Source of the DNA: Firmicutes bacterium UBA5774
GTDB taxonomy: Bacteria; Bacillota; Clostridia; Peptostreptococcales; Anaerovoracaceae
Length of the DNA stretch: 44,680 nt
NCBI GenBank assembly: GCA_002418625.1
Contig: DIEM01000005.1
Coordinates: 1-44,680, forward strand
Direction: 5' to 3'
Numbering within the stretch: position 1 is the first letter of the stretch; every line of letters begins with the position of its first letter. A model generated the notes under the pieces. That model did no database searches. It saw nothing but the letters and a program-made list of their open reading frames with translations, and had not been told where the DNA came from. The position numbers and the translations under genes are program-made. Positions 1-8,514 of the stretch are shown piece after piece.

Positions 1-1445
1 ACATCTGTCGGATAGAAATACGCCAGATCCTTCGTTTTTTCCGGCCAGCCCAGGGTGGAGAATGGCCATAATGCCGAGCTGAACCAGGGGTCCAGTACAT
101 CCTCATCCTGTCTGATATTGCCTGAACTGCATTTCGTGCATTTCTGCGGTGCCGTTCGCGCGACAATCAGTTCGCCGCAGTCCTGACAATAATAAGCCGG
201 GATCCTGTGGCCCCACCACAGCTGCCGGGATATGCACCAATCCCGTATGTTCTCGAGCCAGTGCAGATAGATTTTCTCGAACCTGTCCGGTATATGCCTG
301 AGTTCCCCGTTTCTGGCGGCATCGATCGCAGGCTGCGCAAGCTCATGCATCCGTACGAACCATTGATCGGACAGCATCGGCTCTATGACTGTGTCGCATC
401 GGTAGCATGTGCCGAGCGGGATATCCTTATCCTCTGTTTTTTCGAGGAATCCTTTTTCCTCCAGCTCCTTCAGCAAAGCCTTACGGCAGGCATAACGGTC
501 CATTCCTTCATATTTTCCCGCCATGGCGTTCATCGTCGCGTCGCTGTTGATGCAGGACGGCTTCTCAAGCCGATGACGCTCGCCAACCTCGAAGTCGTTC
601 GGATCGTGGGCCGGCGTGATCTTGACGGCGCCGGTCCCCTTTTCAGGATCCGGATATTCATCGGCAATAACAGGGATCTCCCTGCCGGCGATCGGCAGGA
701 TCACATTCTTGCCAACCATGTCGCGATATCTCTCGTCATCGGGATGAACCGCGACAGCTGTATCCCCAAACATGGTTTCAGGCCGGGAAGTGGCGACGGC
801 AATGCCCGGGCCACCGTCGGCGGCCGGATATCTGACATAGTAATATTTGGCGGTCTTCTCCTCGTGCTCGACTTCCGCGTCTGACAAGGAGGTTCCGCAG
901 CTCGGACACCAGTTGATCAGCCTGTTCCCCCTGTAGATCAGCCCCTTTTCATAAAGCCGCACAAATGACTCCGTGACTGCGGCGTTGCATCCCTCGTCCA
1001 TCGTGAACCGCTCTCTTTCCCAGTCGCAGGAATTGCCGAGCCGCCTGATCTGCTGCGTGATCTTGCCGCCATAGGTGTTTTTCCATTCCCATGCGCGCTT
1101 TAGAAATTCGTCTCGTCCGATTTCCTCTTTGGTTTTACCTTCCTCTTCCCTTATCTTGTCAGCGACCTTCACTTCCGTCGCAATGCTTGCATGATCGCTT
1201 CCCGGCACCCAAAGCGCATTATAGCCCTGCATCCTCCTGAATCTGATCAGGACGTCCTGCAGTGTATGGTCGAAAGCATGCCCCATATGAAGCTGCCCCG
1301 TGATATTCGGAGGCGGCATCACGATCGTGAACGGCTTCAGGTCCGGATCGACTTCAGCTTTGAATGCGCCGCTGCTCTCCCATTCGTGATAGATCCGGTG
1401 CTCGAAATCCTTTGGATCATATGTTTTGGCTAAATTATTCTCCAT
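1..1445 (-). CDS. valS: Valine--tRNA ligase (C-terminal part outside the window)
   Basis: Class I aminoacyl-tRNA synthetase that charges tRNA-Val with valine in the cytoplasm. The frame is open from the ATG at 1445 to the window edge, giving about 481 N-terminal residues of a protein usually near 880. HMGH (the HIGH signature) is at residues 53-56, preceded by PPPNITG. The zinc/editing region follows, with CPSCG in the sequence NWCPSCGT, and then GHRIPAYYC. The KMSKS loop and anticodon-binding domain are off the edge. The start is set by AGGGAGG about 7 nt upstream. The gene is transcribed from a T-box leader, so it should be induced when uncharged tRNA-Val accumulates. Identity is secure. 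Confidence 0.95.
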   Translation of the reverse strand, partial: MENNLAKTYDPKDFEHRIYHEWESSGAFKAEVDPDLKPFTIVMPPPNITGQLHMGHAFDHTLQDVLIRFRRMQGYNALWVPGSDHASIATEVKVADKIREEEGKTKEEIGRDEFLKRAWEWKNTYGGKITQQIRRLGNSCDWERERFTMDEGCNAAVTESFVRLYEKGLIYRGNRLINWCPSCGTSLSDAEVEHEEKTAKYYYVRYPAADGGPGIAVATSRPETMFGDTAVAVHPDDERYRDMVGKNVILPIAGREIPVIADEYPDPEKGTGAVKITPAHDPNDFEVGERHRLEKPSCINSDATMNAMAGKYEGMDRYACRKALLKELEEKGFLEKTEDKDIPLGTCYRCDTVIEPMLSDQWFVRMHELAQPAIDAARNGELRHIPDRFEKIYLHWLENIRDWCISRQLWWGHRIPAYYCQDCGELIVARTAPQKCTKCSSGNIRQDEDVLDPWFSSALWPFSTLGWPEKTKDLAYFYPTD

Positions 1446-1475
1446 ATAAAAAAACCTCCCTGTTGATTATTTGTC

Positions 1476-1508
1476 AAAAATAAAAAAATCCCATCCTGAA
1501 AAGGACGG
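1476..1508 (-). terminator. Intrinsic terminator of the valS T-box
   Basis: On the minus strand CCGTCCT and AGGATGG (one G-T pair) form a 7-bp stem with a TTTC loop, followed by a T-rich run. It lies directly after the T-box motif and before the valS ribosome binding site, as expected for T-box attenuation. Confidence 0.9.
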
Positions 1509-1816
1509 AAAAAATACCGCGGTACCACCTTAATTCTGCCGTGCCGAAGCAGGCAGCCACTTGCGTTGTTAACGAACGATGTCCGTCCGGACTTACTGGC
1601 GGTTCAGTCCGGCAGCTCACGGGCGACCTTCTGCCTGCATTGCCTCCCGGGATCTTCCAGCCTTGGATCCCGTTCTCTTGCGAGGTTGCCTGCCTACTCC
1701 TCCCGGTCATGGCCTTTTGGCGGCACACCAGATCCGTGCAGCGGATCTAAGGTGAGCTTATGCGGTGAAATCACAAAACTGCGGTTTGTAGATTCCTCCG
1801 AAAACTATATAGTAAT
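1480..1816 (-). promoter_or_regulatory. T-box leader of valS
   Basis: An untranslated leader of about 340 nt precedes valS. It contains the diagnostic T-box sequence AGGTGGTACCGCGG (minus strand, 1517-1530), which pairs with the NCCA end of uncharged tRNA. It also has the GGAGTAG and AGAGA stem I signatures and a CGTTAACA segment typical of stem III. A candidate valine specifier GTC lies at 1625-1627, in the context AGAAG-GTC-G. Antiterminator and terminator are mutually exclusive. The specifier assignment is inference; the T-box call itself is secure. Confidence 0.93.
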
Positions 1817-1844
1817 ATATTATATTAGAAATCACATTTGTCAA
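1816..1844 (-). promoter_or_regulatory. Promoter of valS
   Basis: Minus-strand TTGACA (1839-1844) is followed after 17 nt by AATATA (1816-1821), with overlapping TATAAT-like alternatives in an A/T-rich stretch. It sits immediately upstream of the T-box leader. Exact -10 choice is uncertain. Confidence 0.7.
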
Positions 1845-1873
1845 GATTGCTTTTTATTTCACAAATAATCGCC

Positions 1874-2503
1874 TTATTTCACGAAGCTCTTTCTGTGGAT
1901 AGGGCAGAGGCCATGCTTCCTGATCCCCTCATAATGGGCCTGCGTACCGTAGCCCTTGTTGCTGTCGAATGCATAGCAGTCATAAATCCGATGGTAATCC
2001 TGCATCATCCTGTCCCGTGTCACTTTTGCAATAATGGAGGCCGCCGCGATCGTAACGCTTCTTCCATCGCCATGTATGATGCCTGTCTGCTCCAAATCGA
2101 TGTCTTCAAGCCTCATGGCGTCCACAAGCAGATGGTCCGGCTGCGGATGCAGCTGCGCGACCGCCAGTTTCATGGCCAGTTTGGATGCCTGCAGGATATT
2201 GATCCGATCGATCGTTTCGTTGTCAACGATTCCGATGCCGTATGAAAGCGCGCAATCCTTCAGGATCTCGAATAACTCTCCACGTTTTTTTTCCGTCACC
2301 TTTTTGGAATCATCCACGCCAAGCACATTGAATTCGCGCGGCAGAATCACCGCCGCTGCGACAACGGGACCGGCCAGCGGTCCCCTGCCGACTTCATCCG
2401 TGCCGGCTATATATAAACATCCGCTCTGATACAGCGCCTCTTCAAACAGCTTCATTTCCTGCAGCTTTTTCGCCGCCAGAAGCAGCCTTTCCTCTTTTTT
2501 CAT
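1874..2503 (-). CDS. rnhB: Ribonuclease HII
   Basis: Cytoplasmic endonuclease that removes ribonucleotides and RNA primers from RNA-DNA hybrids. The 209-residue protein has the usual length. It shows the catalytic GTDEVGRGPLAGPV motif, the acidic LLVDAM motif and SIIAKVTRDR typical of type 2 RNase H. The ATG at 2503 overlaps the stop of rbgA (TGATG), with GGAGG 10 nt upstream; a TTG one codon earlier has better spacing and is an alternative. It is the last gene of an rplS-rbgA-rnhB operon, the same order as in Bacillus subtilis, which supports the assignments of all three. Confidence 0.95.
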   Translation of the reverse strand: MKKEERLLLAAKKLQEMKLFEEALYQSGCLYIAGTDEVGRGPLAGPVVAAAVILPREFNVLGVDDSKKVTEKKRGELFEILKDCALSYGIGIVDNETIDRINILQASKLAMKLAVAQLHPQPDHLLVDAMRLEDIDLEQTGIIHGDGRSVTIAAASIIAKVTRDRMMQDYHRIYDCYAFDSNKGYGTQAHYEGIRKHGLCPIHRKSFVK

Positions 2504-3348
2504 CAAACCATATCCTCCGGCATTTCCAAAGTGATCCTGCCAATGGCGCCGGATCTGAATTCATCAAGGATCGTCCTGCCTGTCCTTTCATAATCGACAC
2601 GCTCCTTCGACAGGATGAAGCCTCTTTTGGCTGCAATCAGCTCCATGGTTTCAAGCGGTGTTTCGCCAAGCGCCTCCAGCTTGTAGCGCTGCTTCAGCAG
2701 CTCCGGGAATCTGTCAGACAATACACCGGTGAGGTGCATGGCCAGAGTTGCGATATCGAGGATCTCGTCTTTGATCGATCCGGTATACGCCAGATTTTCG
2801 CCCGCCTTCGGATCTTCAAATTTAGGCCACAAAATACCGGGCGTATCTAAAAGCTGCATCTCCGGCCCCAGATTCAGCCATTGCTTACCGCGTGTGACAC
2901 CGGGCTTATTGCCGGTCCGCGCGCTTTTTTTGCCCGTCAGCCGATTGATCAGCGATGATTTACCCGCATTCGGGATCCCGACGATCATCATGCGCAGCGG
3001 CCTTCGCCGGAGTTTGCCGGCGTTTTTTTCCTCCTGGATGGCATTCAGCAGTTTCATAAGAGGCTGCACGCCTTCTCCGGACATGCAGTTCATCGCCACC
3101 GCATGGTACCCTGAATTGCGAAAATGCTCCATCCAAAGCTCATTGGCCCTTTTATCGGCCAGATCGCTTTTATTGAGCGCGATGATCCTCCTCTTGCCTT
3201 TAATCAGCTCATCAATGACTGGATTTCTGCTCGAAATCGGAATGCGTGCGTCAATGACCTCGATGACCGTGTCCACCAGCTTGAGGTTTTCCTGGATCAG
3301 CTCCCGCGTTTTCTTCATATGACCCGGATACCAATTGATGTTTTCCAT
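2503..3348 (-). CDS. rbgA: Ribosome biogenesis GTPase RbgA/YlqF
   Basis: Circularly permuted GTPase needed for late assembly of the 50S subunit. The 281-residue protein starts MENINWYPGHMKK, the typical family N-terminus. The G motifs appear in permuted order: NKSD (G4), then GIPNAGKSSL (G1 P-loop), then DTPG (G3). The longer upstream frame is ignored because AAGGAG lies 7 nt before the ATG at 3348. It lies between rplS and rnhB; in Bacillus the same neighbours form an operon and RbgA functions in incorporating late ribosomal proteins. Confidence 0.95.
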   Translation of the reverse strand: MENINWYPGHMKKTRELIQENLKLVDTVIEVIDARIPISSRNPVIDELIKGKRRIIALNKSDLADKRANELWMEHFRNSGYHAVAMNCMSGEGVQPLMKLLNAIQEEKNAGKLRRRPLRMMIVGIPNAGKSSLINRLTGKKSARTGNKPGVTRGKQWLNLGPEMQLLDTPGILWPKFEDPKAGENLAYTGSIKDEILDIATLAMHLTGVLSDRFPELLKQRYKLEALGETPLETMELIAAKRGFILSKERVDYERTGRTILDEFRSGAIGRITLEMPEDMV

Positions 3349-3440
3349 TTCTGCTCCTTGCCGGATATTCTGGCTTGCAGGGATGTCTGCCCCTGATTGA
3401 ACAAAGGACCGGATTGATTCCGGTCCCGATTGTCTCATTC

Positions 3441-3782
3441 TTATTTCTTGATCTTGATTTTTGCCGCCTTGCCGGTTCTTTCACGCATGTAGAAGAGTTT
3501 GGCTCTTCTGACGTCTCCCCTTCTGACCACTTCGATCTTTTCGATCTTGGGTGAATGCAGCGGGAACGTCTTTTCGACGCCGACTCCTGACGCGATCCTT
3601 CTGACTGTGAATGTCTCGCTGAGTCCGCCATTCTGTCTTTTAAGCACAAATCCTTCGAAAATCTGGATCCTTTCTCTGGATCCTTCCTTGATTTTGATAT
3701 GGACTTTGACTGTATCTCCAACTGCAAACTCCGGAATATCTTTTCTTTCGTATTCTTGCTCGAGTACTTTAAGTATATCCAT
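3441..3782 (-). CDS. rplS: 50S ribosomal protein L19
   Basis: Structural protein of the large ribosomal subunit at the 30S-50S interface. It has 113 residues, the normal length, and typical L19 sequences: GDTVKVHIKIKEG, RIQIFEGFVLKRQNGG, TVRRIASGVGVEKTFPLHSPKIEKIEV and a basic C-terminus. The ATG at 3782 has GAGGAGG 7 nt upstream, so the 12-codon extension further upstream is rejected. It is the first gene of the rplS-rbgA-rnhB operon. The rimM and trmD genes that often precede rplS are absent here; xerD lies upstream instead. Confidence 0.97.
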   Translation of the reverse strand: MDILKVLEQEYERKDIPEFAVGDTVKVHIKIKEGSRERIQIFEGFVLKRQNGGLSETFTVRRIASGVGVEKTFPLHSPKIEKIEVVRRGDVRRAKLFYMRERTGKAAKIKIKK

Positions 3783-3859
3783 CGGTATTCCTCCTCTCTT
3801 CGTAGACGTTCTTGGCAACTGAATTGTCCAGCGGACCGCCCATAATACACCGGAAGTAA

Positions 3860-3888
3860 TTTTAACACATACAACTGCATAAATGCAA
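3860..3888 (-). promoter_or_regulatory. Promoter of rplS-rbgA-rnhB
   Basis: Minus-strand TTGCAT (3883-3888), 17-nt spacer, TTAAAA (3860-3865). It leaves a leader of roughly 70 nt before the rplS start. I could not recognise a definite L19 leader structure in it. Confidence 0.7.
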
Positions 3889-3937
3889 TATATTTTTGAT
3901 ATTTATCGGCAGCCAGGTATCATTGCATGCCGGTCAA

Positions 3938-4828
3938 CTATGCTCTCGGGTGGCTCCGGTCATATACTTCCTTAATTTTGCTTTTCGTCGCCTCCAGGTA
4001 GATCTGGGTCGTGGTGATATCCTCATGGCCGAGAAGTTCCTGAAGCGATTTCAGATCAGCGCCATTCTGCACCATGTGCACGGCGAATGAATTTCGGAGT
4101 ATCTGCGGTGTTATCTTGTGCTCGATCCCGGCCTTTTCGGCATAATGCCTGATGATTTTCCAAAGCCCCTGGCGGGTCAGCCGTTCTCCAGCATAATTGA
4201 CGAAAAGTGATTTTTCATCGCTTGCGGCATTATGGATCAGCTTGCTTCTAACGTCGTACAGGTAGGTCTCGAGCGCGGCCTTCGCCGGCCTGCCGAGCGG
4301 AATGATCCTGGCCTTGCCGTGCTCGCCTGTGCAGGTGATGAACCCGATCCTCAAATTTATGTCAGTAATATTCATCTCCGTCAGTTCAGTCACTCGGATA
4401 CCCGTCGCATACAGGATCTCCAGGATCGCTTTATCTCGAAGGCCCTTGATGGAATCATCCGGCAGTTCAAGCAGCTTTTCCACTTCCTTGAGCGACAGAT
4501 ATTCCACACGCTTTCTGCTGATTTTCGGCGATTTGATATTTGCGGCCGGATTTGTTGAAATATAACCTCTGGAAAACATAAAGCCGCAATAGGCCCGTAT
4601 CGATGCGACCTTTCTGTTCACTGTGGCGCCGGCCTTCCCTTCATTTTTAAGCTTAAGCAGGTAGGATATCATATCCGTGTTGCTGATATCCCTGACTTCC
4701 CCGATGCCTTTATCGTTGAGAAATCTGTTGAATTCCATTACGTCCTTCTCATAAGCCCTTATTGAATTGATGGCCATTTTCTTTTCCATCGCAAGATCGC
4801 TGACAAATTCTTTCAAGATTCCATTCAT
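3938..4828 (-). CDS. xerD: Tyrosine recombinase, XerD type
   Basis: Tyrosine site-specific recombinase, probably acting in chromosome dimer resolution at dif. The 296-residue length matches XerC/D. An N-terminal SAM-like core-binding domain is followed by the catalytic domain with R in ATGIRVTE, K in GEHGKARIIPLG, R in QILRNSF, H in LLGHEDI and Y in TTQIYLE. The usual His of the HxxR motif is Gln here (QILR, codon CAG). The start at 4828 has GGAG 7 nt upstream. It follows nudF; in Bacillus nudF and xerD (ripX) are also close, favouring XerD over a mobile-element integrase. No element boundaries are seen nearby. Confidence 0.85.
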   Translation of the reverse strand: MNGILKEFVSDLAMEKKMAINSIRAYEKDVMEFNRFLNDKGIGEVRDISNTDMISYLLKLKNEGKAGATVNRKVASIRAYCGFMFSRGYISTNPAANIKSPKISRKRVEYLSLKEVEKLLELPDDSIKGLRDKAILEILYATGIRVTELTEMNITDINLRIGFITCTGEHGKARIIPLGRPAKAALETYLYDVRSKLIHNAASDEKSLFVNYAGERLTRQGLWKIIRHYAEKAGIEHKITPQILRNSFAVHMVQNGADLKSLQELLGHEDITTTQIYLEATKSKIKEVYDRSHPRA

Positions 4829-4892
4829 GTCCATTCTCCAAGCTTCATAAAAAAACAAGAAATCATAACTGACGGTCCTTATCACGCGGAAC

Positions 4893-5435
4893 TTATTTTA
4901 TCTGCAGCCGCTGGTCTGCCATCATGATTGCCGCGATAGTCTTGGCGTCCTCAATTTTGCCATCCGCAACCATTTCTTTCAATTCATCAAGATCATATTC
5001 TTCAATTTCTATAGCTTCAGTATCGTCAAAGCAGGTCTCTCCGGGCTTCAGCCCCTCTGCGAGGTATAGATGCAGCAATTCTGTCGAGTAGCCCACCGAT
5101 GTGTAAAAAGCGGCCAGATGAGTCATCCTTGCGGCAGTATAGCCGGTCTCCTCTTTCAGTTCCCTGATCGCTACAAGCAGATGATCGTTTTCTCCCGGGT
5201 CGATTTTTCCTGCCGGCACCTCTAAAAGCGCTTTTTCCGCCGCTTTTCGAAATTGCCTGACCATCACCATTCGATGATCGTCAGTAATCGCCGCGATAGC
5301 GACACCCCCCCTGTGCTCCACGATTTCCCTGTAGGATTCATTACCGCCGGTCACATGGACCTTGTCCCTGCGCAGATTCAGGATCTTGCCCTCATAGATC
5401 CTTTCCGTTGAAATTGTTTTTTCCTCAAATACCAT
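4893..5435 (-). CDS. nudF: NUDIX hydrolase, ADP-ribose pyrophosphatase type
   Basis: Predicted to hydrolyse ADP-ribose to AMP and ribose 5-phosphate. The 180-residue protein has the NUDIX box beginning GKIDPGE and ending RELKEETGY, preceded by EVPAGK as in the NudF family. The spacing between the first Glu and the RE pair is eight residues rather than the canonical seven. The start ATG at 5435 is 7 nt after AGGGGGG; an ATG two codons earlier (5441) is too close to the Shine-Dalgarno. It lies between proC and xerD in the same direction with short gaps, so co-transcription is likely. Confidence 0.88.
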   Translation of the reverse strand: MVFEEKTISTERIYEGKILNLRRDKVHVTGGNESYREIVEHRGGVAIAAITDDHRMVMVRQFRKAAEKALLEVPAGKIDPGENDHLLVAIRELKEETGYTAARMTHLAAFYTSVGYSTELLHLYLAEGLKPGETCFDDTEAIEIEEYDLDELKEMVADGKIEDAKTIAAIMMADQRLQIK

Positions 5436-5447
5436 TGACATGCCCCC

Positions 5448-6248
5448 CTACTTCGTCATCCTTCTCGACTTGTCGACCGCCGCCTGCACCGCTTCAAAGA
5501 TATCCTCCCGGAATCCGTTGCCTTGCAGCGCCTTGACCGCCTCGATCGTCGTGCCTCCCGGCGAGCACACCATATCCCTGAGCTCATTGGGATGTATCCC
5601 GGTTTCAAGGACCATTTTTGCCGCGCCAAGTACGGACTGGGCTGCAAACTTATAGGACTGCCTTTCCGGAAGGCCCTGAGCTATACCGGCCTCCGCAAGG
5701 GCTTCAATGAACATATAGACATAGGCCGGACTGCTTCCGCTGACGCCCGTCACGGCATCCATGAGCGTCTCGCTGACGGCTTCCGTTTTTCCGATTGAAT
5801 CGAACAGCTCTGCAATCTGATGAAATTCCTCGTCGGACACCAGCTTGTTACGACAGAGCGCTGTCATTCCCTCATTGACAAGGGCTGGCGTGTTGGGCAT
5901 GATTCGGACGACCTTGACCGGATGATCGAAAAAACGCTCTATGTATCCGGTACTGATGCCGGCAGCCATTGATATGACAGTTTTGTCCGGAGTAAAATGG
6001 CCGGAAAGGAACCCGAGGACCGCTTCATAGGTATTCGGCTTCACGGCCAGAACGATGATATCGCTGCAGCCTGCCAGCTCGACGGTATCCGCACAAATTC
6101 GGATGCCGGTCTCCCTGCTCAATTGTGCCGCTTTTTCGGTATCGGCGTCGAAAGCCGCCAAGTTCCCGGATACCTCCGGATTTTTCTTCAAATAGCCTTT
6201 GATTATGGCGGTGCCCATATTACCGGTACCAATAAATCCGATCCTCAT
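5448..6248 (-). CDS. proC: Pyrroline-5-carboxylate reductase
   Basis: Last step of proline biosynthesis, NAD(P)H-dependent reduction of 1-pyrroline-5-carboxylate. The protein of about 266 residues begins MRIGFIGTGNMGTAI, a Rossmann GxGxxG motif. It contains VRIMPNTPALVNEGMTAL and, near the C-terminus, the P5CR signature region GLPERQSYKFAAQSVLGAA followed by LRDMVCSPGGTTI. Two ATGs are adjacent at 6251 and 6248; the second has the better distance from GGGAGG. The first overlaps the proB stop, so proB and proC are translationally linked. Confidence 0.96.
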   Translation of the reverse strand: MRIGFIGTGNMGTAIIKGYLKKNPEVSGNLAAFDADTEKAAQLSRETGIRICADTVELAGCSDIIVLAVKPNTYEAVLGFLSGHFTPDKTVISMAAGISTGYIERFFDHPVKVVRIMPNTPALVNEGMTALCRNKLVSDEEFHQIAELFDSIGKTEAVSETLMDAVTGVSGSSPAYVYMFIEALAEAGIAQGLPERQSYKFAAQSVLGAAKMVLETGIHPNELRDMVCSPGGTTIEAVKALQGNGFREDIFEAVQAAVDKSRRMTK

Positions 6249-6250
6249 CA

Positions 6251-7042
6251 TTACCTCCCAAAAAAGATAGTCGCCTTTGCAGTGCCATCTTTCAGTTTTT
6301 TTAAGATATTCTCTTTTTTGCCGTTTGTCAGGACCATCGGTATGCCATATTCATTGACGCGTCTTGCGGCTGCGATCTTTGTGACGATGCCGCCGGTCCC
6401 GAAAGGTGTCTTGCCCGCGACATCAATTTCCTCAAGCAGGCCATCAATGTCGTAAACCTCTTCTATAAGATCCGCATTTGAATGGTCTTTGGGATTCTTG
6501 TCATAAACGCCGTCGATATCACTCATCAGGATCAAAAGATCCGCATTCCACAAATTGGCCGTTAAAGCGGCAAGCGTATCGTTGTCGCCGATCTTGATCT
6601 CATCGACGCTGACACTGTCGTTTTCATTCACGATCGTTACGACACCTTCATCAACCAGCGTAAAGAGTGTATTCCTGATATTCAATGTCCTTATGCGATC
6701 GCTGAAATCCTCCCTGGTCAGGAGCATCTGGGCGACATGGATGTCATGCACTGCAAACAGGTTTTTATAGGCGTTCATGAGCTCCACCTGTCCGATGGCG
6801 CATAATGCCTGCTTATAATTGATATCTTCTTTCCTGCTCCATTTGTTGATCGCTGAAATGCCGCAGATGCCCGCACCGGATGAAACGATGATGACCTGCT
6901 TTCCTGCCGATATCAGGTCATTGACCTGTTCAACGATATTGCTGAGGATTTCTTTGTTGACACTCCCGTCGTCGTCTGAAATTGTATGGCTGCCTATCTT
7001 GATAACGATTTTTCTGCTTTTTTCTATTATTTCACTCAACAT
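6251..7042 (-). CDS. proB: Glutamate 5-kinase (short form without PUA domain)
   Basis: First step of proline synthesis, ATP-dependent phosphorylation of the glutamate side chain. The 263-residue amino-acid-kinase fold shows KIVIKIGSHTIS, IIVSSGA, the glutamate/ATP region NENDSVS and IGDNDTLAALTA, and the C-terminal GTGGIVTKIAAAR. Many ProB proteins run to about 370 residues with a C-terminal PUA domain; it is absent here and the stop is followed at once by proC. AGGGA precedes the ATG by 5 nt. The partner gene proA is about 4 kb away on the other strand. Confidence 0.94.
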   Translation of the reverse strand: MLSEIIEKSRKIVIKIGSHTISDDDGSVNKEILSNIVEQVNDLISAGKQVIIVSSGAGICGISAINKWSRKEDINYKQALCAIGQVELMNAYKNLFAVHDIHVAQMLLTREDFSDRIRTLNIRNTLFTLVDEGVVTIVNENDSVSVDEIKIGDNDTLAALTANLWNADLLILMSDIDGVYDKNPKDHSNADLIEEVYDIDGLLEEIDVAGKTPFGTGGIVTKIAAARRVNEYGIPMVLTNGKKENILKKLKDGTAKATIFFGR

Positions 7043-7050
7043 ATCGTTCC

Positions 7051-8484
7051 CTAAACCTTAAGTTCCACCTCTCCGCCGATATCGTCCCTGTATTTTTCGA
7101 TAATCGGCTGAATATGATCTCTCAGAAATTCTTCCACCTGTTCCTCGGATCTTCCTATATAATCCTCCGGGGACAGCAGCCTTTCGATATCGGCTGCCGA
7201 TAAGCCGAACGTGCTGTCCTGCGCGATCCGCGCAAGGAGATCGTTCGCCATGCCCTCATCCTTGACCATTCTGGCGGCTTCCATCGAATGGACGCGTATC
7301 CTCTCGTGCAGCTCCTGCCTGTCGCCGCCGTTCTTGACGGCCTCCATGATGATATTCTCCGTCGCCATGAAAGGTATTTCGTTCATGATATGCTGCCGGA
7401 TCACCTTTTCATGAACCACAAAGCCTCCCGCGATGTTGATCGCGATGTCCAGGATAGCGTCCGCGGCGAGAAAGCTTTCCGGTATGATGATCCGCCTGTT
7501 GGCCGAATCATCGAGCGTCCGCTCAAACCACTGGGTGGATGCCGTCATTGCGGCGCTTGTGGCATTGCTGATTATGTATCTGGATAGCGAGGCGATCCGT
7601 TCGCTTCGCATCGGATTGCGCTTATATGCCATGGCAGACGATCCGATCTGGTTTTTCTCAAAAGGCTCCTCGATCTCCTTCAAATGCTGCAGCAGCCTTA
7701 TGTCATTGGTCATTTTGTGGGCGCTCTGAGCAATCCCGCTGAGTATCGACAGGATTTTGAAATCGATTTTTCGCGTATAAGTCTGGCCGGATACCGGAAC
7801 AGCTTCCTTGAAGCCCATTTTTGAGACGACGCGTTTTTCAAGCTCCCTGACCTTCGCGCTGTCCCCGTCAAAAAGCTCAACAAAACTAGCCTGTGTCCCG
7901 GTCGTCCCTTTGACGCCCAATAAGGCCAGGCTGTCGATTGATTCTTCCACGTCTTTTAAATCAAAATAGAAATCCTGCATCCAGAGGGCGCTTCTCTTGC
8001 CGGCCGTTGTCAGCTGCGCAGGCTGAAAATGCGTAAAGCCCAATGTAGGGATCGCTTTGTTCCTGTCAGAAAACTCCGCCAGCCTGTACAAAAGGTTCAC
8101 AAGTTTTTTCCTTATGACAAGAAGAGCTTCTTTCATGACAATGATGTCGGTGTTGTCTCCCACATAAGCGCTCGTCGCGCCGAGATGAATGATGCCTTTC
8201 GCTTTCGGGCACTGAAGCCCGTATGCGTATACATGGGACATTACGTCATGCCTTGTTTCTTTCTCGCGCTTTTCGGCATCTTCATAATTAATGTCGTCCT
8301 GATGCGCCTTGAGTTCCTCCACCTGTTCCTCTGAAATATTCAGGCCGAGTTCCTTCTCCGATTCTGCCAGAGCGATCCATAATCTGCGCCAGGTGCTGAA
8401 CTTCATGTCCGAAGAAAATATCTCCGACATTTCTTTGCTTGAGTATCGCTCGATCAAAGGATTCTGATATGTGTTTCTGCTCAT
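7051..8484 (-). CDS. purB: Adenylosuccinate lyase
   Basis: Catalyses two fumarate-releasing steps in purine synthesis: SAICAR to AICAR, and adenylosuccinate to AMP. The 477-residue protein carries the fumarase/aspartase superfamily signature SSAMAYKRNP, the catalytic region IHLGATSAYVGDNTD and the substrate-binding TLGFTHFQPAQLTTAGKR. AGAGGG precedes the ATG at 8484. It lies between spoVS and proB with gaps of 30 and 8 nt and is probably part of a spoVS-purB-proB-proC-nudF-xerD transcript. It is longer than the short ~430-residue Bacillus form, closer to the ~475-residue Clostridia type. Confidence 0.95.
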   Translation of the reverse strand: MSRNTYQNPLIERYSSKEMSEIFSSDMKFSTWRRLWIALAESEKELGLNISEEQVEELKAHQDDINYEDAEKREKETRHDVMSHVYAYGLQCPKAKGIIHLGATSAYVGDNTDIIVMKEALLVIRKKLVNLLYRLAEFSDRNKAIPTLGFTHFQPAQLTTAGKRSALWMQDFYFDLKDVEESIDSLALLGVKGTTGTQASFVELFDGDSAKVRELEKRVVSKMGFKEAVPVSGQTYTRKIDFKILSILSGIAQSAHKMTNDIRLLQHLKEIEEPFEKNQIGSSAMAYKRNPMRSERIASLSRYIISNATSAAMTASTQWFERTLDDSANRRIIIPESFLAADAILDIAINIAGGFVVHEKVIRQHIMNEIPFMATENIIMEAVKNGGDRQELHERIRVHSMEAARMVKDEGMANDLLARIAQDSTFGLSAADIERLLSPEDYIGRSEEQVEEFLRDHIQPIIEKYRDDIGGEVELKV

Positions 8485-8514
8485 TCTATGCCCTCTTCCA
8501 ATCCATTCTATTTT

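Noticed and set aside
207..884. 225-codon plus-strand frame at the left end
   Set aside because: It is the shadow of valS, which is strongly supported on the minus strand by HIGH and other synthetase motifs.
3251..3880. 209-codon minus-strand frame overlapping rplS and rbgA
   Set aside because: Runs across two well-supported genes in another frame and is rich in Arg/Ser, typical of an out-of-frame reading.
3938..4828. Integrase of a mobile element
   Set aside because: Length, nudF neighbourhood and absence of element borders, cargo or composition change favour a housekeeping Xer recombinase.
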